DNA from: an uncultured Muribaculaceae bacterium
GTDB lineage: Bacteria; Bacteroidota; Bacteroidia; Bacteroidales; Muribaculaceae
Direction of reading: 5' to 3'
Assembly (NCBI GenBank): GCA_910584365.1
Contig: CAJUAF010000002.1
Coordinates: 248,001 to 312,000 of the forward strand
DNA: 64,000 nt
The notes below the pieces were generated by a model that did no database searches, was not told the origin of the DNA, and saw only the letters and a list, made by a program, of their open reading frames with translations. How positions within the stretch are numbered: the stretch's first letter is position 1; each line of letters starts with the position of its first letter. Below are positions 1-8,497 of the stretch, one piece after another. Both the position numbers and the translations under genes were made by a program.

Positions 1-906
1 AGATACAAACATGATGTTGCTGATTCCGATAATACCGCTCAGAAGAGTCAGCAGTCCGAGCGTCCAGACTCCGACGTTAAGAATCCCCATGGCTCCCTGT
101 ACGGTAAGGGCATCCTTTACTCCGTTCCATACCCATACGGCTGACTCGTCGTCGGGATCGAAATCATGAGTGGACGCCAGTGTGCGGCGTATATCCTTCT
201 CAATCCCTTCGGCTTCCTCCTCGGAAGAGACTCCTTTGAGGATTACCGACATCTGGCCAAGTTTGTCTTTATCCTCGGTGAACTCCCGGGCAGTAGTGTA
301 AGGGATGTAGACCGTGCGGTGCCAGCGTCCTTTGTAGACTCCTATTATCAGGTAGGAAAGTCCGCCGCAGCTGACCCGCTGCCCCACCGCGTTATTCCCC
401 TCGGGAGGGAAAAGCTGCTGGGCATATTCAACCGGAAGCACCATTACTTTGGCACGGGTTTTCATATCGTTGTCCGAGATGAAGCGTCCCTGGACCATGT
501 CGAGCCGTTCCTGGTCAACGGTAGAGGGGAAGACGCCGGTATAGCTGGCATCCACGAAGGTAGTGTTGGTTGATATATTGGCTGCCGTACCGTATATTTC
601 GGATGTCACTGCCGTCACATCGGCTCCCTGGGTCCGCTGGATATTCCGGATATCATTGTTCTTTAGGTTTATGCGTCGTCCTTCGCGGTAGCCGTGATAG
701 GGAGTAGTGGTGACACCTCCCCATACGGAGATTTTCTGGTTGTCGGCGCGCATCATGTTCTCCCTGAAAGATGCTGTCAGACCGTTGGCTACGCTGACAA
801 GCGTGATCAGCATGAAAATACCCCAGGCGACGGCCAGGCCTGTCAGGGCGGTGCGCAACTTATTGTTGCGCATGGTCTGAAGGATTTCGTTGGTAAGGTC
901 AAACAT
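1..906 (-). CDS. MacB-like ABC transporter permease (3' end outside window)
   Basis: The N-terminal 302 residues are present. The start is the ATG at 906, which overlaps the last 8 bases of the upstream ATPase gene, so the two are translationally coupled. A transmembrane segment near residues 15-40 (RTALTGLAVAWGIFMLITLV) is followed by a long extracytoplasmic MacB-type periplasmic core domain of about 220 residues; a second hydrophobic segment (GVWTLGLLTLLSGIIGISN) begins as the window ends. This matches the FtsX/MacB permease plan of one TM helix, a periplasmic domain and three more helices, in which the protein transmits ATPase work to export of a peptide, drug or lipoprotein. The substrate cannot be inferred. 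The remaining helices lie to the left of the window. Confidence 0.85.
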   Translation of the reverse strand, partial: MFDLTNEILQTMRNNKLRTALTGLAVAWGIFMLITLVSVANGLTASFRENMMRADNQKISVWGGVTTTPYHGYREGRRINLKNNDIRNIQRTQGADVTAVTSEIYGTAANISTNTTFVDASYTGVFPSTVDQERLDMVQGRFISDNDMKTRAKVMVLPVEYAQQLFPPEGNNAVGQRVSCGGLSYLIIGVYKGRWHRTVYIPYTTAREFTEDKDKLGQMSVILKGVSSEEEAEGIEKDIRRTLASTHDFDPDDESAVWVWNGVKDALTVQGAMGILNVGVWTLGLLTLLSGIIGISNIMFVS

Positions 907-1618
907 CGGCTCGACAGATACGGTTATCGGCACCGGCAGCGGCCAGAGGTGAATTATCAGGTACAATCAGACCGTCGGATATCCGGATGATGCGGTTACA
1001 TTGTTCTCCGACGCCGGGATCATGGGTGACGATGACGATAGTCTTCCCCTCCTCGCGGTTGAGCTGCTTGAACAGCGCCATCACATCGCGGGATGTCGAG
1101 GAATCAAGGGCACCTGTAGGTTCGTCGGCCAGAATAATGGCGGGATTGGTGATCATCGCCCGCGCGATTGCCACGCGCTGTTTCTGTCCGCCGGAGAGTT
1201 CTCCGGGCAGATGGTGGGCCCTGTCGGCAAGCCCCATCTTATCGAGCTGCTCCATGGCGAGGACATTCCTTTTGCGGCGCGACACACCCTGGTAGAAAAG
1301 CGGCAGAGCCACGTTTTCGACAGCGTTCTTATAACTGATAAGATTGAACGACTGAAAAACGAATCCGATCATGCGGTTACGGTATTGCGCGGCGTCATTC
1401 TCGGACAGATTCCTGATGAGCTTGCCGTCCAGACGGTATTCACCCGAATCATAATTGTCAAGGATTCCCAGGATGTTGAGCAGAGTTGACTTGCCCGATC
1501 CGGAAGCCCCCATTATGGAGACAAGCTCTCCTTTGTCGACATGGAGATTGATTCCCTTCAGTACATGGAGAGGAACTGCTCCCGGATATGTCTTGTTGAT
1601 ATCTTTTAATGTAATCAT
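899..1618 (-). CDS. ABC transporter ATP-binding protein (MacB/LolD type)
   Basis: A 239-residue ATPase. Visible motifs are Walker A (GASGSGKST), the Q-loop (FVFQSFNL), the ABC signature (LSGGQKQR), Walker B (IILADEPTGALD) and the H-loop (VTHD). I start it at the ATG at 1618 (MITLKDINKTYPG) because canonical LolD/MacB ATPases begin there. An in-frame ATG at 1729 would add 37 residues with no family counterpart. The stop overlaps the start of the permease gene, so the two form one operon and probably one exporter at the inner membrane. The family normally pairs with a MacA-type adaptor, which would be outside this window. Confidence 0.9.
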   Translation of the reverse strand: MITLKDINKTYPGAVPLHVLKGINLHVDKGELVSIMGASGSGKSTLLNILGILDNYDSGEYRLDGKLIRNLSENDAAQYRNRMIGFVFQSFNLISYKNAVENVALPLFYQGVSRRKRNVLAMEQLDKMGLADRAHHLPGELSGGQKQRVAIARAMITNPAIILADEPTGALDSSTSRDVMALFKQLNREEGKTIVIVTHDPGVGEQCNRIIRISDGLIVPDNSPLAAAGADNRICRADV

Positions 1619-1716
1619 AAATGTGACTGGCCCCCTCGGGGCGTTGACTTTCGTTGAGTTTGACGTCGGAATAACGGATTTGGTTGCAAAGGTCATAAAA
1701 AAATTTGCTCCGGCTA

Positions 1717-1747
1717 TTGCATATTTCAACGATTTGCCTTAATTTTG
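1717..1747 (+). promoter_or_regulatory. Bacteroidetes-type promoter (-33 TTG, -7 TAATTTTG)
   Basis: TTG at 1717-1719 and TAATTTTG at 1740-1747 are separated by 20 bases, the spacing usual for the major Bacteroidetes sigma factor. It fires rightwards, away from the ABC operon, into a stretch with no long gene; a strong terminator follows at 2142-2186. Confidence 0.6.
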
Positions 1748-1757
1748 CGTTATAAAA

Positions 1758-1826
1758 ATGAACGAAGAGATAAGAGAATCTCTCCCGGGAGGCTATCGAC
1801 GGGAAGTCGGCTTTATAATATGGTAA
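1758..1826 (+). CDS. Possible 22-residue mini-ORF behind a promoter
   Basis: An ATG lies 10 bases after the -7 box ending at 1747 and opens a frame of 22 codons (MNEEIRESLPGG... ending FIIW) closed by TAA at 1824. It is acidic, then basic and hydrophobic, with no recognisable family. It may be a leader peptide, the remnant of a longer gene, or chance. The rest of the transcript up to the terminator at 2142-2186 is about 320 bases without a convincing forward gene. Confidence 0.2.
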   Translation: MNEEIRESLPGGYRREVGFIIW

Positions 1827-1973
1827 AAATTATAAAGTTTTGCTTTAAAATTCAAATCGGTTAGCTTTCGGCGTCATTTATGCAATTTTAATATTATTTG
1901 ACGATATTTGCCTCAATAAGGAAGGCCAAAGATATTTGCCACACCAAAGTTGATTGGGAAACTCATCAAATTT

Positions 1974-2114
1974 TTATGAAATGCCGAGACATCCTCGCAA
2001 TCCAATGGCGGGCCCCGTCTCTTCTCCGGAAGAGAGCAGCTTATCTTTCGGGATTACTGCCAGGCGGATTACAAAGGCTTGCGAGACCTCAAATCCTGTC
2101 ATTCGGAGTTTCAT
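1974..2114 (-). CDS. Possible small ORF of 46 residues, unknown
   Basis: ATG at 2114 to TAA at 1974 on the minus strand encodes MKLRMTGFEVSQ... ending GLRGCLGIS. I see no signal peptide and no known domain. The reading frame looks more protein-like than the two forward frames across the same bases. The area also holds a short hairpin, CTCTTC-TCCG-GAAGAG, near 2020-2036. No promoter is evident for it. It could equally be part of a non-coding transcript running in the plus direction, or a dispersed intergenic sequence. Confidence 0.2.
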   Translation of the reverse strand: MKLRMTGFEVSQAFVIRLAVIPKDKLLSSGEETGPAIGLRGCLGIS

Positions 2115-2141
2115 CGCATCCTTTGATGTGGCATCCTATAC

Positions 2142-2186
2142 GGAGGGGCCGACAGCTTTAACCGCGCTGTCGGCCCCTCCTTTTTG
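2142..2186 (+). terminator. Rho-independent terminator
   Basis: A perfect 15-bp stem (2142-2156 with 2166-2180, GGAGGGGCCGACAGC) with a 9-base loop is followed by TTTTT. No T-run follows on the other strand, so it ends plus-strand transcription, probably of the unit starting near 1753. Confidence 0.8.
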
Positions 2187-2409
2187 TACTGATGATGTTA
2201 GTCCGAAAATTCCGATGCAGACCTTAACTATATCTATAAAACAGGACGGCGAGCCGTTTTCCCGGAAATCGGAAGTGTCGGCTCACCGTCCATTGCTTGT
2301 GTGAGATTCAGATTGGTGCTTGCAGTTGTATTTCAGTTTTAGCGGTTTTATTACAGTTTTTTTCATCAATATGGCGCCGGAGGCGGAATTCCGGGGCAGG
2401 CATCACTGC

Positions 2410-2650
2410 TTACAGCCTGGAATTAAAGAAAGTGGTCAAATTATCCTTTATCTGTCCAACGTATTCAGGAACATAATATGTCTTGATATGAGAGGCTCCG
2501 GGAACAAGGAACAGTTCCTTGTCGGAAGTGCCGGTAGCTTTCCGGAAGCACTGTTCGGTCATATAGAACGTATCGGCGGCTCCCCCGGCAATCATCAGCA
2601 GGGGAACGGATACAAGTTCCATACCGGCCGAGGCATCCCGATACTTAGCC
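2410..2650 (-). pseudogene. Remnant of an alpha/beta hydrolase, C-terminal part only
   Basis: The readable stretch ends at 2410 with VPLLMIAGGAADTFYM...FLVPGASHIKTYYVPEYV, which looks like the last 70 or so residues of a secreted alpha/beta hydrolase, including the catalytic-His segment (GASHI) and the strand carrying the Asp-loop (IAGGAAD). The N-terminal two thirds, including any nucleophile elbow, are missing. The frame opens inside the neighbouring flavodoxin fragment but in a different phase. I infer a deletion that joined two adjacent genes; such hydrolases commonly sit next to flavodoxin and AraC genes in this order. Confidence 0.55.
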
Positions 2651-2867
2651 CCGTGGAGTTGACACTGACAATGTATATGCCTTTATCCAAAGGAACGGTC
2701 AGAGAGCGATCCACGGAGGTGGCCACGGCGCGGGTATTGCCTGTGGCCGAAAAATATGCCACGAGTGTTTTTGTCTTGCCGGTCGGCACTAAGTCGCGTG
2801 CATGGCCGGTGAAAATGCCGGCTATCACTGCGGTTCCGCAGACCAGGATTCGGGTGATCGCTTTCAT
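2595..2867 (-). pseudogene. Remnant of a secreted flavodoxin, N-terminus only
   Basis: Translation from the ATG at 2867 gives a signal peptide (MKAITRILVCGTAVIAGIF) and then KTLVAYFSATGNTRAVA, the FMN phosphate-binding loop of flavodoxin-like proteins. After about 45 residues the homology stops. The frame then reads LTVPLDKGIYIVSVN, which resembles the sorting-tail end of a secreted protein, and finally nonsense ending YPFPC. I infer a mosaic left by deletions. A minus-strand -7 box (TAATTTTG, 2897-2904) survives upstream, so the remnant may still be transcribed. Confidence 0.6.
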
Positions 2868-3041
2868 GATTTCCATTTCTGATTTCGTTTACACCGCAAA
2901 ATTACGTCGGCACTTTAATTTGCGAAATACACATTTTACTGATGAAATAACCTATTTTGCTGAACTTATCGCCCTATGGCTCAGCATCTAACACATTTTA
3001 CCGAATCACTAACCAATCTTACGGATATCCCCGCGGGGGTA

Positions 3042-3072
3042 TTGCTTGTAAGCGGCGGATATGATAATTTTG
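3042..3072 (+). promoter_or_regulatory. Promoter of the AraC-family gene
   Basis: TTG at 3042-3044 and TAATTTTG at 3065-3072 with 20 bases between. The predicted start of transcription, near 3078, leaves a leader of about 15 bases before the ATG at 3093. Confidence 0.65.
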
Positions 3073-3092
3073 CAGAATAAATAAACCATATT

Positions 3093-3995
3093 ATGCCTGA
3101 CAACATAATCAGACTCGACACAATCGAAAAATATAACCGGATCCTGGGAGCGGAGACACTTCATCCGCTCGTGTCCATGACTGATCTTTCAAAACTGAAA
3201 AACATCCGTCATTGCCGGAAGGAATTCGGATTCTACTGTATATTCTATAAGGAACTGGCCTGCGGCACCATCCAGTACGGGCGAAGCAAATATGACTATC
3301 AGGAAGGGACTCTGCTATTCGTTTCCCCGGGACAGATTGCCGGCGTCGATGACGGAGGGGAGACACCGAATCCTCGCGGGCTGGTACTGATGTTTCATCC
3401 CGATAGCCTTTACGGGACACCCCTGGCACGCAGGATCAAGGATTACAACTTCTTTTCATACGACTCCAACGAAGCCCTGCATACGTCGGAGCGCGAAAAG
3501 CAGATTATACTGAACTGCTTCCGGGAGATAGGCGCCGAACTTGAACACGCCATAGACAAACATACCAAGCAAATCATCGCCTCCACGATTGAGACGATCC
3601 TGAACTATTGCACCAGCTTTTATGACCGTCAGTTCATAACCCGCGAAGTCCATAACCGCGGAATCCTGAGCCGCTTCGAGAAAACGGTCCACGACTGGTT
3701 CGAGTCGGGCAATGCCAGGGAACAGGGACTCCCCACGGTCCAGATGTGTGCCCGGGAAGCCTGCCTCTCCCCCAATTATTTCGGAGACCTTATCAAAAAG
3801 GAACTCGGCAAGACAGCTCAGGAATATATCCAGCTTTATGTAATCGACCGCGCTAAAGAACTGATTGCCGAAAACGAAATGAATGTAAGCGAGATTGCCT
3901 ACGAACTCGGATTCAAATATCCCCATCATCTGACCCGCGTTTTCAAAAAAGTAACCGGTATGACTCCTAATGAATACCGGCTCAAAGCCGGCTAA
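3093..3995 (+). CDS. AraC/XylS-family transcriptional regulator
   Basis: A 300-residue protein. Residues 1-160 form a cupin-like sensor domain (EGTLLFVSPGQI is the usual strand pair). Residues 195-300 carry two helix-turn-helix motifs, the first around VQMCAREACLSPNYFGDLIKKELG and the second ending in the family signature VSEIAYELGFKYPHHLTRVFKKVTGMTPNEYR. Regulators of this subgroup in Bacteroidales usually lie beside flavodoxin, flavin-reductase and alpha/beta-hydrolase genes that they control. Here the flavin reductase follows 68 bases downstream and the other two partners are decayed upstream. Its inducer is unknown. Confidence 0.9.
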   Translation: MPDNIIRLDTIEKYNRILGAETLHPLVSMTDLSKLKNIRHCRKEFGFYCIFYKELACGTIQYGRSKYDYQEGTLLFVSPGQIAGVDDGGETPNPRGLVLMFHPDSLYGTPLARRIKDYNFFSYDSNEALHTSEREKQIILNCFREIGAELEHAIDKHTKQIIASTIETILNYCTSFYDRQFITREVHNRGILSRFEKTVHDWFESGNAREQGLPTVQMCAREACLSPNYFGDLIKKELGKTAQEYIQLYVIDRAKELIAENEMNVSEIAYELGFKYPHHLTRVFKKVTGMTPNEYRLKAG

Positions 3996-4063
3996 CGCCG
4001 GAGGATGGCAAGCGCGAAATTATATCATTATTATCCGCAACAATTACTTAATTCCAATATATT

Positions 4064-4759
4064 ATGCCAAAAAAATCTATATTCACAAGTCTTCTGCTTG
4101 GTCCGCTCGCTCTGTTCGCGGTATCATGCGGCCATGAAGCGCAAACCGGAGAGCCGACCCAACCGGAATCCAACGGATTACCGGTCTATAATATCCCGTT
4201 CTCGGAAACCTCCACCGTTGACAAGACCCATAAGTCGGTGCTTGTTATCTCGGCCAGCCCACGCCGGGGAGGCAATACCGATTTGCTCTGCGATGAATTC
4301 GTCAAAGGAGCCACGGAAGCCGGGGGCCGCGTGGAGAAAATCTTTCTCGACGACTACAAGATAGATTTCTTCCATGAGGAACATAGCGTCAATCCCGACA
4401 CAGTCCTGACCGAAGGGGACCAGGCTCCGATGCTGGTTCAGAAAATGTCAGCCGCCGACATTATCGTTCTCTCCAGTCCGGTCTATTATATGAATATCGA
4501 TGGTCAACTTAAAACCCTGATGGACCGTTGTTATCATAACAAGGGGCTGGCGGGAAAGGAATTTTATTATATAACCGCCTGCGCTGACAACGACGAAGCC
4601 ACGGCCGAAACGGCGATATTCGCTTTCCGAGGATTTGTAATATGTCTTCCCGACCCCACTGAACGCGGAAGCGTCAAAGCTATCGGGATAGGACGCAAAG
4701 GTGGTATCGAAGGTTCGCCGTATCTCCAGGAAGCCTACGAACTTGGCAAGACAATCTGA
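4064..4759 (+). CDS. Flavodoxin-like NAD(P)H-dependent FMN reductase, lipoprotein
   Basis: 231 residues. A lipoprotein signal peptide ends in the lipobox LFAVSC (Cys23), so the protein should be membrane-anchored outside the cytoplasm. From about residue 57, SVLVISASPRRGGNTDLLCDEF is the flavin-phosphate loop of the NADPH-dependent FMN reductase/iron-sulfur flavoprotein family, and IIVLSSPVYYMNIDGQLKTLMDR is the second conserved flavin-site segment. Relatives carry a Cys cluster after DYKID. Here that stretch reads DYKIDFFHEEHSVNPDT with no Cys, so an Fe-S cluster is unlikely. It lies downstream of the AraC gene, its probable regulator. A flavin-dependent oxidoreductase role is inferred; the substrate is unknown. 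Confidence 0.8.
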   Translation: MPKKSIFTSLLLGPLALFAVSCGHEAQTGEPTQPESNGLPVYNIPFSETSTVDKTHKSVLVISASPRRGGNTDLLCDEFVKGATEAGGRVEKIFLDDYKIDFFHEEHSVNPDTVLTEGDQAPMLVQKMSAADIIVLSSPVYYMNIDGQLKTLMDRCYHNKGLAGKEFYYITACADNDEATAETAIFAFRGFVICLPDPTERGSVKAIGIGRKGGIEGSPYLQEAYELGKTI

Positions 4760-4881
4760 TGTGCCACATCGGGCGTGAGCGACAGAATCAACTTATCGTT
4801 CTTTGTCAATCCCACGTTTAACAGACTGAATTTTCAAAATAGTTACCAGAATAGACTGAACAATGCAAACCGTAATACTTA

Positions 4882-5777
4882 GAGGGTGTTTCATAACGAT
4901 TGTTAATTTGCAGGAAGCCTGTTCAAGAGCATTGCCATTCCTGCAATGATAACCATCTGTCGTGCGACCTCCAATGTATCCTCATAATTTCTGCATAATC
5001 GTCGGAAGTTGTCAAGCCAAGAGATAGAGCGCTCCGCTACCCATCTGCCTTTTGCGGGAATGAACTTTCCGTCAGAAGAACCCGACAAAGTGATTTCCAC
5101 GTTCATGCCAAAAGCATTTCTCACAAGTTCAATCAAATCTCCGCGATAGTCTCTGTCTGCAAGAATCTTCTTGATGGCCGGGTGCGAGGCAGCAAGTAAA
5201 GCCAGAAGCATCAGACCGCCTTTGGAGTCATGTATGTTAGCGGTAGTTGTCTTGACATCAAGTAGATGTCCGTTCTTGTAAACTGCAATCTGCCGTTTAA
5301 TTCCCTTGACTTTCTTGTTGCCATCAAAACCTTTCGGTGAGGGATATGAGGCAGCCCGCACACTTTGGGCATCGACAACCGCGACACTTGGTTCCGGAGC
5401 CTGACCTTCCTGAAACCGCACTTGTGCGACAAGGCTGTCAAGCAACTCCTTGAATTCGCCGATGGCACTCCATACACGGAAATAGTAATATACGGTCTGC
5501 CATGCCGGGAAGTCATGTGGAAGATTACGCCATTGACAGCCGGTCTTGTCCACGTATAAAACCGCATCAAAGACAAGAAAAAAATCATGTTTGCTCGTCC
5601 AATTATCCATTGGAATTGTTTCTTTTATGAAAGCTTTCTGTGCTTCTGTTAAATCAGAGGTGTACATTTCTAAATCCTTTCTTTTAATTGTCAACAAATA
5701 AACAATTTAGAAATGCCCTCTCCTTTAGCAGAGGCATTTTTGATGGGGATTCTTAACGGTTGTTATGAAACACCCTC
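4882..5777. mobile_element. IS5-family insertion sequence, complete (896 bp)
   Basis: Terminal inverted repeats begin GAGGGTGTTTCATAAC at both ends (4882-4897 and the complement of 5762-5777) and share further matches up to GTTAA. Both ends are flanked by TTA (4879-4881 and 5778-5780), the TNA-type 3-bp target duplication expected for this family. One intact transposase gene fills the element. Insertion was about 80 bases upstream of the PiT gene and left that gene's apparent promoter region in place. Confidence 0.92.
4903..5697 (-). CDS. IS5-family transposase (DDE)
   Basis: 264 residues, or 254 if translation begins at the second Met (5667, MYTSDLTEAQ). The N-terminal DUF4096-type domain (DAVLYVDKTGCQWRNLPHDFP) is followed by the DDE catalytic core: first Asp in VAVVDAQSVRA, second in ILADRDYRGD, Glu in RWVAERSISWLDNFRRLCRNYE. 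The final catalytic segment, with the Y-(2)-R-(3)-E-(6)-K-like spacing, is intact, so the enzyme looks functional. It occupies almost the whole insertion sequence, and both terminal repeats are preserved. Length and motif order agree with full-length single-ORF members of the family. Confidence 0.92.
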   Translation of the reverse strand: MLTIKRKDLEMYTSDLTEAQKAFIKETIPMDNWTSKHDFFLVFDAVLYVDKTGCQWRNLPHDFPAWQTVYYYFRVWSAIGEFKELLDSLVAQVRFQEGQAPEPSVAVVDAQSVRAASYPSPKGFDGNKKVKGIKRQIAVYKNGHLLDVKTTTANIHDSKGGLMLLALLAASHPAIKKILADRDYRGDLIELVRNAFGMNVEITLSGSSDGKFIPAKGRWVAERSISWLDNFRRLCRNYEDTLEVARQMVIIAGMAMLLNRLPAN

Positions 5778-5859
5778 TTAATATAATATTAAGGATTTTG
5801 AAATATTCATGAAACATTTTCTCGATTATTTTGCATTGTAAAAAGTAATTGAGAAAACA

Positions 5860-8139
5860 ATGGAAATACTGTTTCTTTGTGTAGTGATTTTTCTGTTCCT
5901 GCTGGCCGTGTTCGACCTGTCGGTGGGAGTGAGTAACGACGCCGTCAATTTTCTGAATTCGGCGATCGGATCAAAAGCGGCATCGTTCAAGCGGGTGCTG
6001 ATTGTAGCGTCAATCGGCGTATTTATCGGGGCCGCGATGAGTAACGGGATGATGGATATAGCCCGCCACGGCATCTTCCGTCCTGAACATTTCTCGTTCT
6101 ACGAACTCATCTGCATCTTTATGGCGGTGATGGTCACTGACATCATCCTGCTTGACATCTTCAATTCACTGGGGCTGCCGACATCCACTACGGTGTCGAT
6201 GGTCTTTGAACTCCTCGGAGCCACCTTCGTGGTAGCGCTCATCAAAATGGCCGGAGGTATCGGGCTGGGCTTCGATGACCTGCTGAACACGGAGAAAGCC
6301 CTGTCGGTCATTCTCGGTATTTTCCTGTCGGTGGCGATAGCATTTTTCTTCGGGACAATTGTCCAGTTCCTGTCGCGCATGATTTTCTCTTTCAATTACA
6401 AGAGCAATCTCAAGTGGAAAATCGGAATCTTCGGAGGTGTCTGCGCTACCGCGATAGTTTATTTCCTGCTTATCAAGGGGGCGAAAGATCTTACATTCAT
6501 GACTCCCGAGGTCAAGACATGGATTAAAGAACATACAGGCACGATAATCCTCGGCTGTCTAGGATTCTTCACTCTCCTTATGCAGCTTCTCCATATATGC
6601 CGGGTAAATGTACTCAAGGTAATCGTTCTGCTCGGAACTTTCGCCCTTGCGATGGCTTTCGCCGGAAACGACCTTGTGAACTTTATCGGCGTACCTCTGA
6701 GTGGTCTTGCCTCCTACCAGGATTATGTCGCCAACGGAGGCGGAGATGCAGCAGGGTTCCTTATGGGATCTCTCAACGGTCCGGCCAATACGCCGATATA
6801 TTTTCTCATAGGAGCCGGAGTGATCATGGTTGTATCGCTCGCCACCTCCAAAAAAGCTAAAAACGTCACCAAAACCGAAATAGGTCTCGGCTCCCAGCAG
6901 GGGGACGATGAGATGTTCGGCACTTCGCGTATCGGACGCCGCCTTGTCCGGTGGACGCTCTCTTTTCTTGCCTGGGTGCGACGGGTTACTCCGCTGCGTG
7001 TGCGCCGCTGGTTAAACAAGCGTTTCAATATTGACGAAACGATAATGGATCAGGGAGCTGCTTTCGACCTGATCCGCGGCTCGGTAAACCTTGTACTCGC
7101 AGGGGCACTCATCGCCTTCGGCACTTCTCTCAAACTTCCCCTCTCCACTACTTTCGTCACCTTCATGGTGGCAATGGGCACCTCCCTGGCCGACCGGGCC
7201 TGGGGACGCGAAAGCGCCGTTTTCCGTATCACCGGCGTTATCTCCGTCATCGGTGGCTGGTTCCTGACCGCCGGAGCGGCCTTTATAGGTGCCGGAGTGA
7301 TAGTCGTAGCGATGTATTACGGCGGACACTGGGTAATGTTCCTCCTGGCGGCCCTCACTATTTTCCTTATCATCCACAGCAACCGGCGCTTCGGCAAAAA
7401 GACTGATGCAGAAAACGGCGATGTCCTCTTCCAGACCATTGTCTCGACTCAGGACAAATCCCGGACATGGCCTCTGCTGCAGATGTATATAACCGAACAG
7501 CAATATTCCTTTTTATCCTACGCGGAAGAAAAATACCGCGATATCACGCAGGCTTTCATCCATGAGAACGCCGGGACTCTGGGCAAGACCGAATCGAGCC
7601 TGGCCAAACAGAAAGCCGTGCTTAAAAACGCACGCCGGAAAGAGACAATCTGTCTGCGCCATCTCCCCCGCGAAATGGCAATCGAGAAAAGCGCATGGTT
7701 CTATCTCAGCAACAATCTGTGCATGAATATCCTCTACAATCTCCGGCGAATCAACGAAGTTTGCAAGGAACACGTGGAAAACAATTTCCATCCCCTGCCG
7801 CCTCGTTATGCCACAGAGTGTGAGCTGATAAGAACCCGTATCAGCATCCTCTTCAACGACACCCTGGCGCTCATGCGTTCCGGCGATCTGGAGACCATCG
7901 GTATGTTGCGGCAGCACTGCGACGAAATAAAGGATATCGTCTCCGACACCTACCACAGAGCGCACAACCAACTGCGCGACGGAGATACCTCGGCGATGGC
8001 GGTTCTTTACGTGTATGTAAATATGCTCCAGGAGACACAGGAAATGGTATCGTCTGTCCGCAAATATCTCCGGGCTTTCGCCAAACTCCGCGATTCTGAG
8101 TTCCGCAGCCGTCCGGCTCTCTCAGGCGCGTTGTCCTGA
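5860..8139 (+). CDS. PiT-family inorganic phosphate transporter with PhoU-like C-terminal domain
   Basis: 759 residues. The membrane part (about 1-510) holds two copies of the PiT signature, the first around VGVSNDAVNFLNSAIGSKAA and the second around AMAFAGNDLVNFIGVPLSG, with the usual STTVSMVFELLGA and STTFVTFMVAMGTSLADRAWGRESA segments. The last 230 residues are soluble, helical and PhoU-like (RRKETICLRHLP; YLSNNLCMNILYNLRRINEVCKEHVENNFHPLP). It should import phosphate with a cation across the inner membrane. A close paralogue lies at 48918-51215. An insertion sequence sits directly upstream, but the TTGAAATATT/TTATTTTGC promoter-like stretch is still adjacent to the gene. Confidence 0.92.
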   Translation: MEILFLCVVIFLFLLAVFDLSVGVSNDAVNFLNSAIGSKAASFKRVLIVASIGVFIGAAMSNGMMDIARHGIFRPEHFSFYELICIFMAVMVTDIILLDIFNSLGLPTSTTVSMVFELLGATFVVALIKMAGGIGLGFDDLLNTEKALSVILGIFLSVAIAFFFGTIVQFLSRMIFSFNYKSNLKWKIGIFGGVCATAIVYFLLIKGAKDLTFMTPEVKTWIKEHTGTIILGCLGFFTLLMQLLHICRVNVLKVIVLLGTFALAMAFAGNDLVNFIGVPLSGLASYQDYVANGGGDAAGFLMGSLNGPANTPIYFLIGAGVIMVVSLATSKKAKNVTKTEIGLGSQQGDDEMFGTSRIGRRLVRWTLSFLAWVRRVTPLRVRRWLNKRFNIDETIMDQGAAFDLIRGSVNLVLAGALIAFGTSLKLPLSTTFVTFMVAMGTSLADRAWGRESAVFRITGVISVIGGWFLTAGAAFIGAGVIVVAMYYGGHWVMFLLAALTIFLIIHSNRRFGKKTDAENGDVLFQTIVSTQDKSRTWPLLQMYITEQQYSFLSYAEEKYRDITQAFIHENAGTLGKTESSLAKQKAVLKNARRKETICLRHLPREMAIEKSAWFYLSNNLCMNILYNLRRINEVCKEHVENNFHPLPPRYATECELIRTRISILFNDTLALMRSGDLETIGMLRQHCDEIKDIVSDTYHRAHNQLRDGDTSAMAVLYVYVNMLQETQEMVSSVRKYLRAFAKLRDSEFRSRPALSGALS

Positions 8140-8215
8140 CAAGTTCTAACGATAAACATCACCAGGGGCGATGGAGGCATAGGGCCTTCATCGCTGCCTG
8201 ACAAAACTGTCTCTC

Positions 8216-8461
8216 ATGAATCCATATATCATAACCACTCTCTTTCTTCTTCTCCAGACCGCCGCTGCAAGCTGCTTGCTGTTGCTAAAAAAACGAATTC
8301 CGGAAACTATGCGTGGAACAGCTGTCTCCTCCATCCCGGAGGATTACATAACATCCGCAGCCGGTCAATGCGGGGAGATCGTTTGTAACGCGCTTGACCG
8401 TATGGTCGACGGGAACTCTGCAGAAGTCTGTCACAACCGGACCGTATTTAACCAATGTTAA
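8216..8461 (+). CDS. Possible small membrane protein, unknown (81 residues)
   Basis: ATG at 8216 opens MNPYIITTLFLLLQTAAASCLLLL, a convincing hydrophobic N-terminus, then a polar tail with four further Cys. No family recognised. It lies 76 bases after the PiT gene, behind an imperfect hairpin (about 8166-8200), and is convergent with the next gene. It may be co-transcribed with the transporter or be a chance frame. Confidence 0.25.
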   Translation: MNPYIITTLFLLLQTAAASCLLLLKKRIPETMRGTAVSSIPEDYITSAAGQCGEIVCNALDRMVDGNSAEVCHNRTVFNQC

Positions 8462-8497
8462 AATACTTTGCCAACCGGTCTTTCATCGCCAACTCAT

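Noticed and set aside
1753..2186. tmRNA or other known structural RNA between the promoter and terminator
   Set aside because: No tRNA-like ends, tag frame or recognisable RNase P or 6S consensus was found.
1898..2304. Two forward frames of 87 and 116 residues
   Set aside because: Composition is not protein-like, one runs through a perfect terminator hairpin, and no domain is visible.
8216..8461. Confident call of a small toxin or membrane peptide
   Set aside because: Only the N-terminal hydrophobicity supports it; kept as a low-confidence frame.
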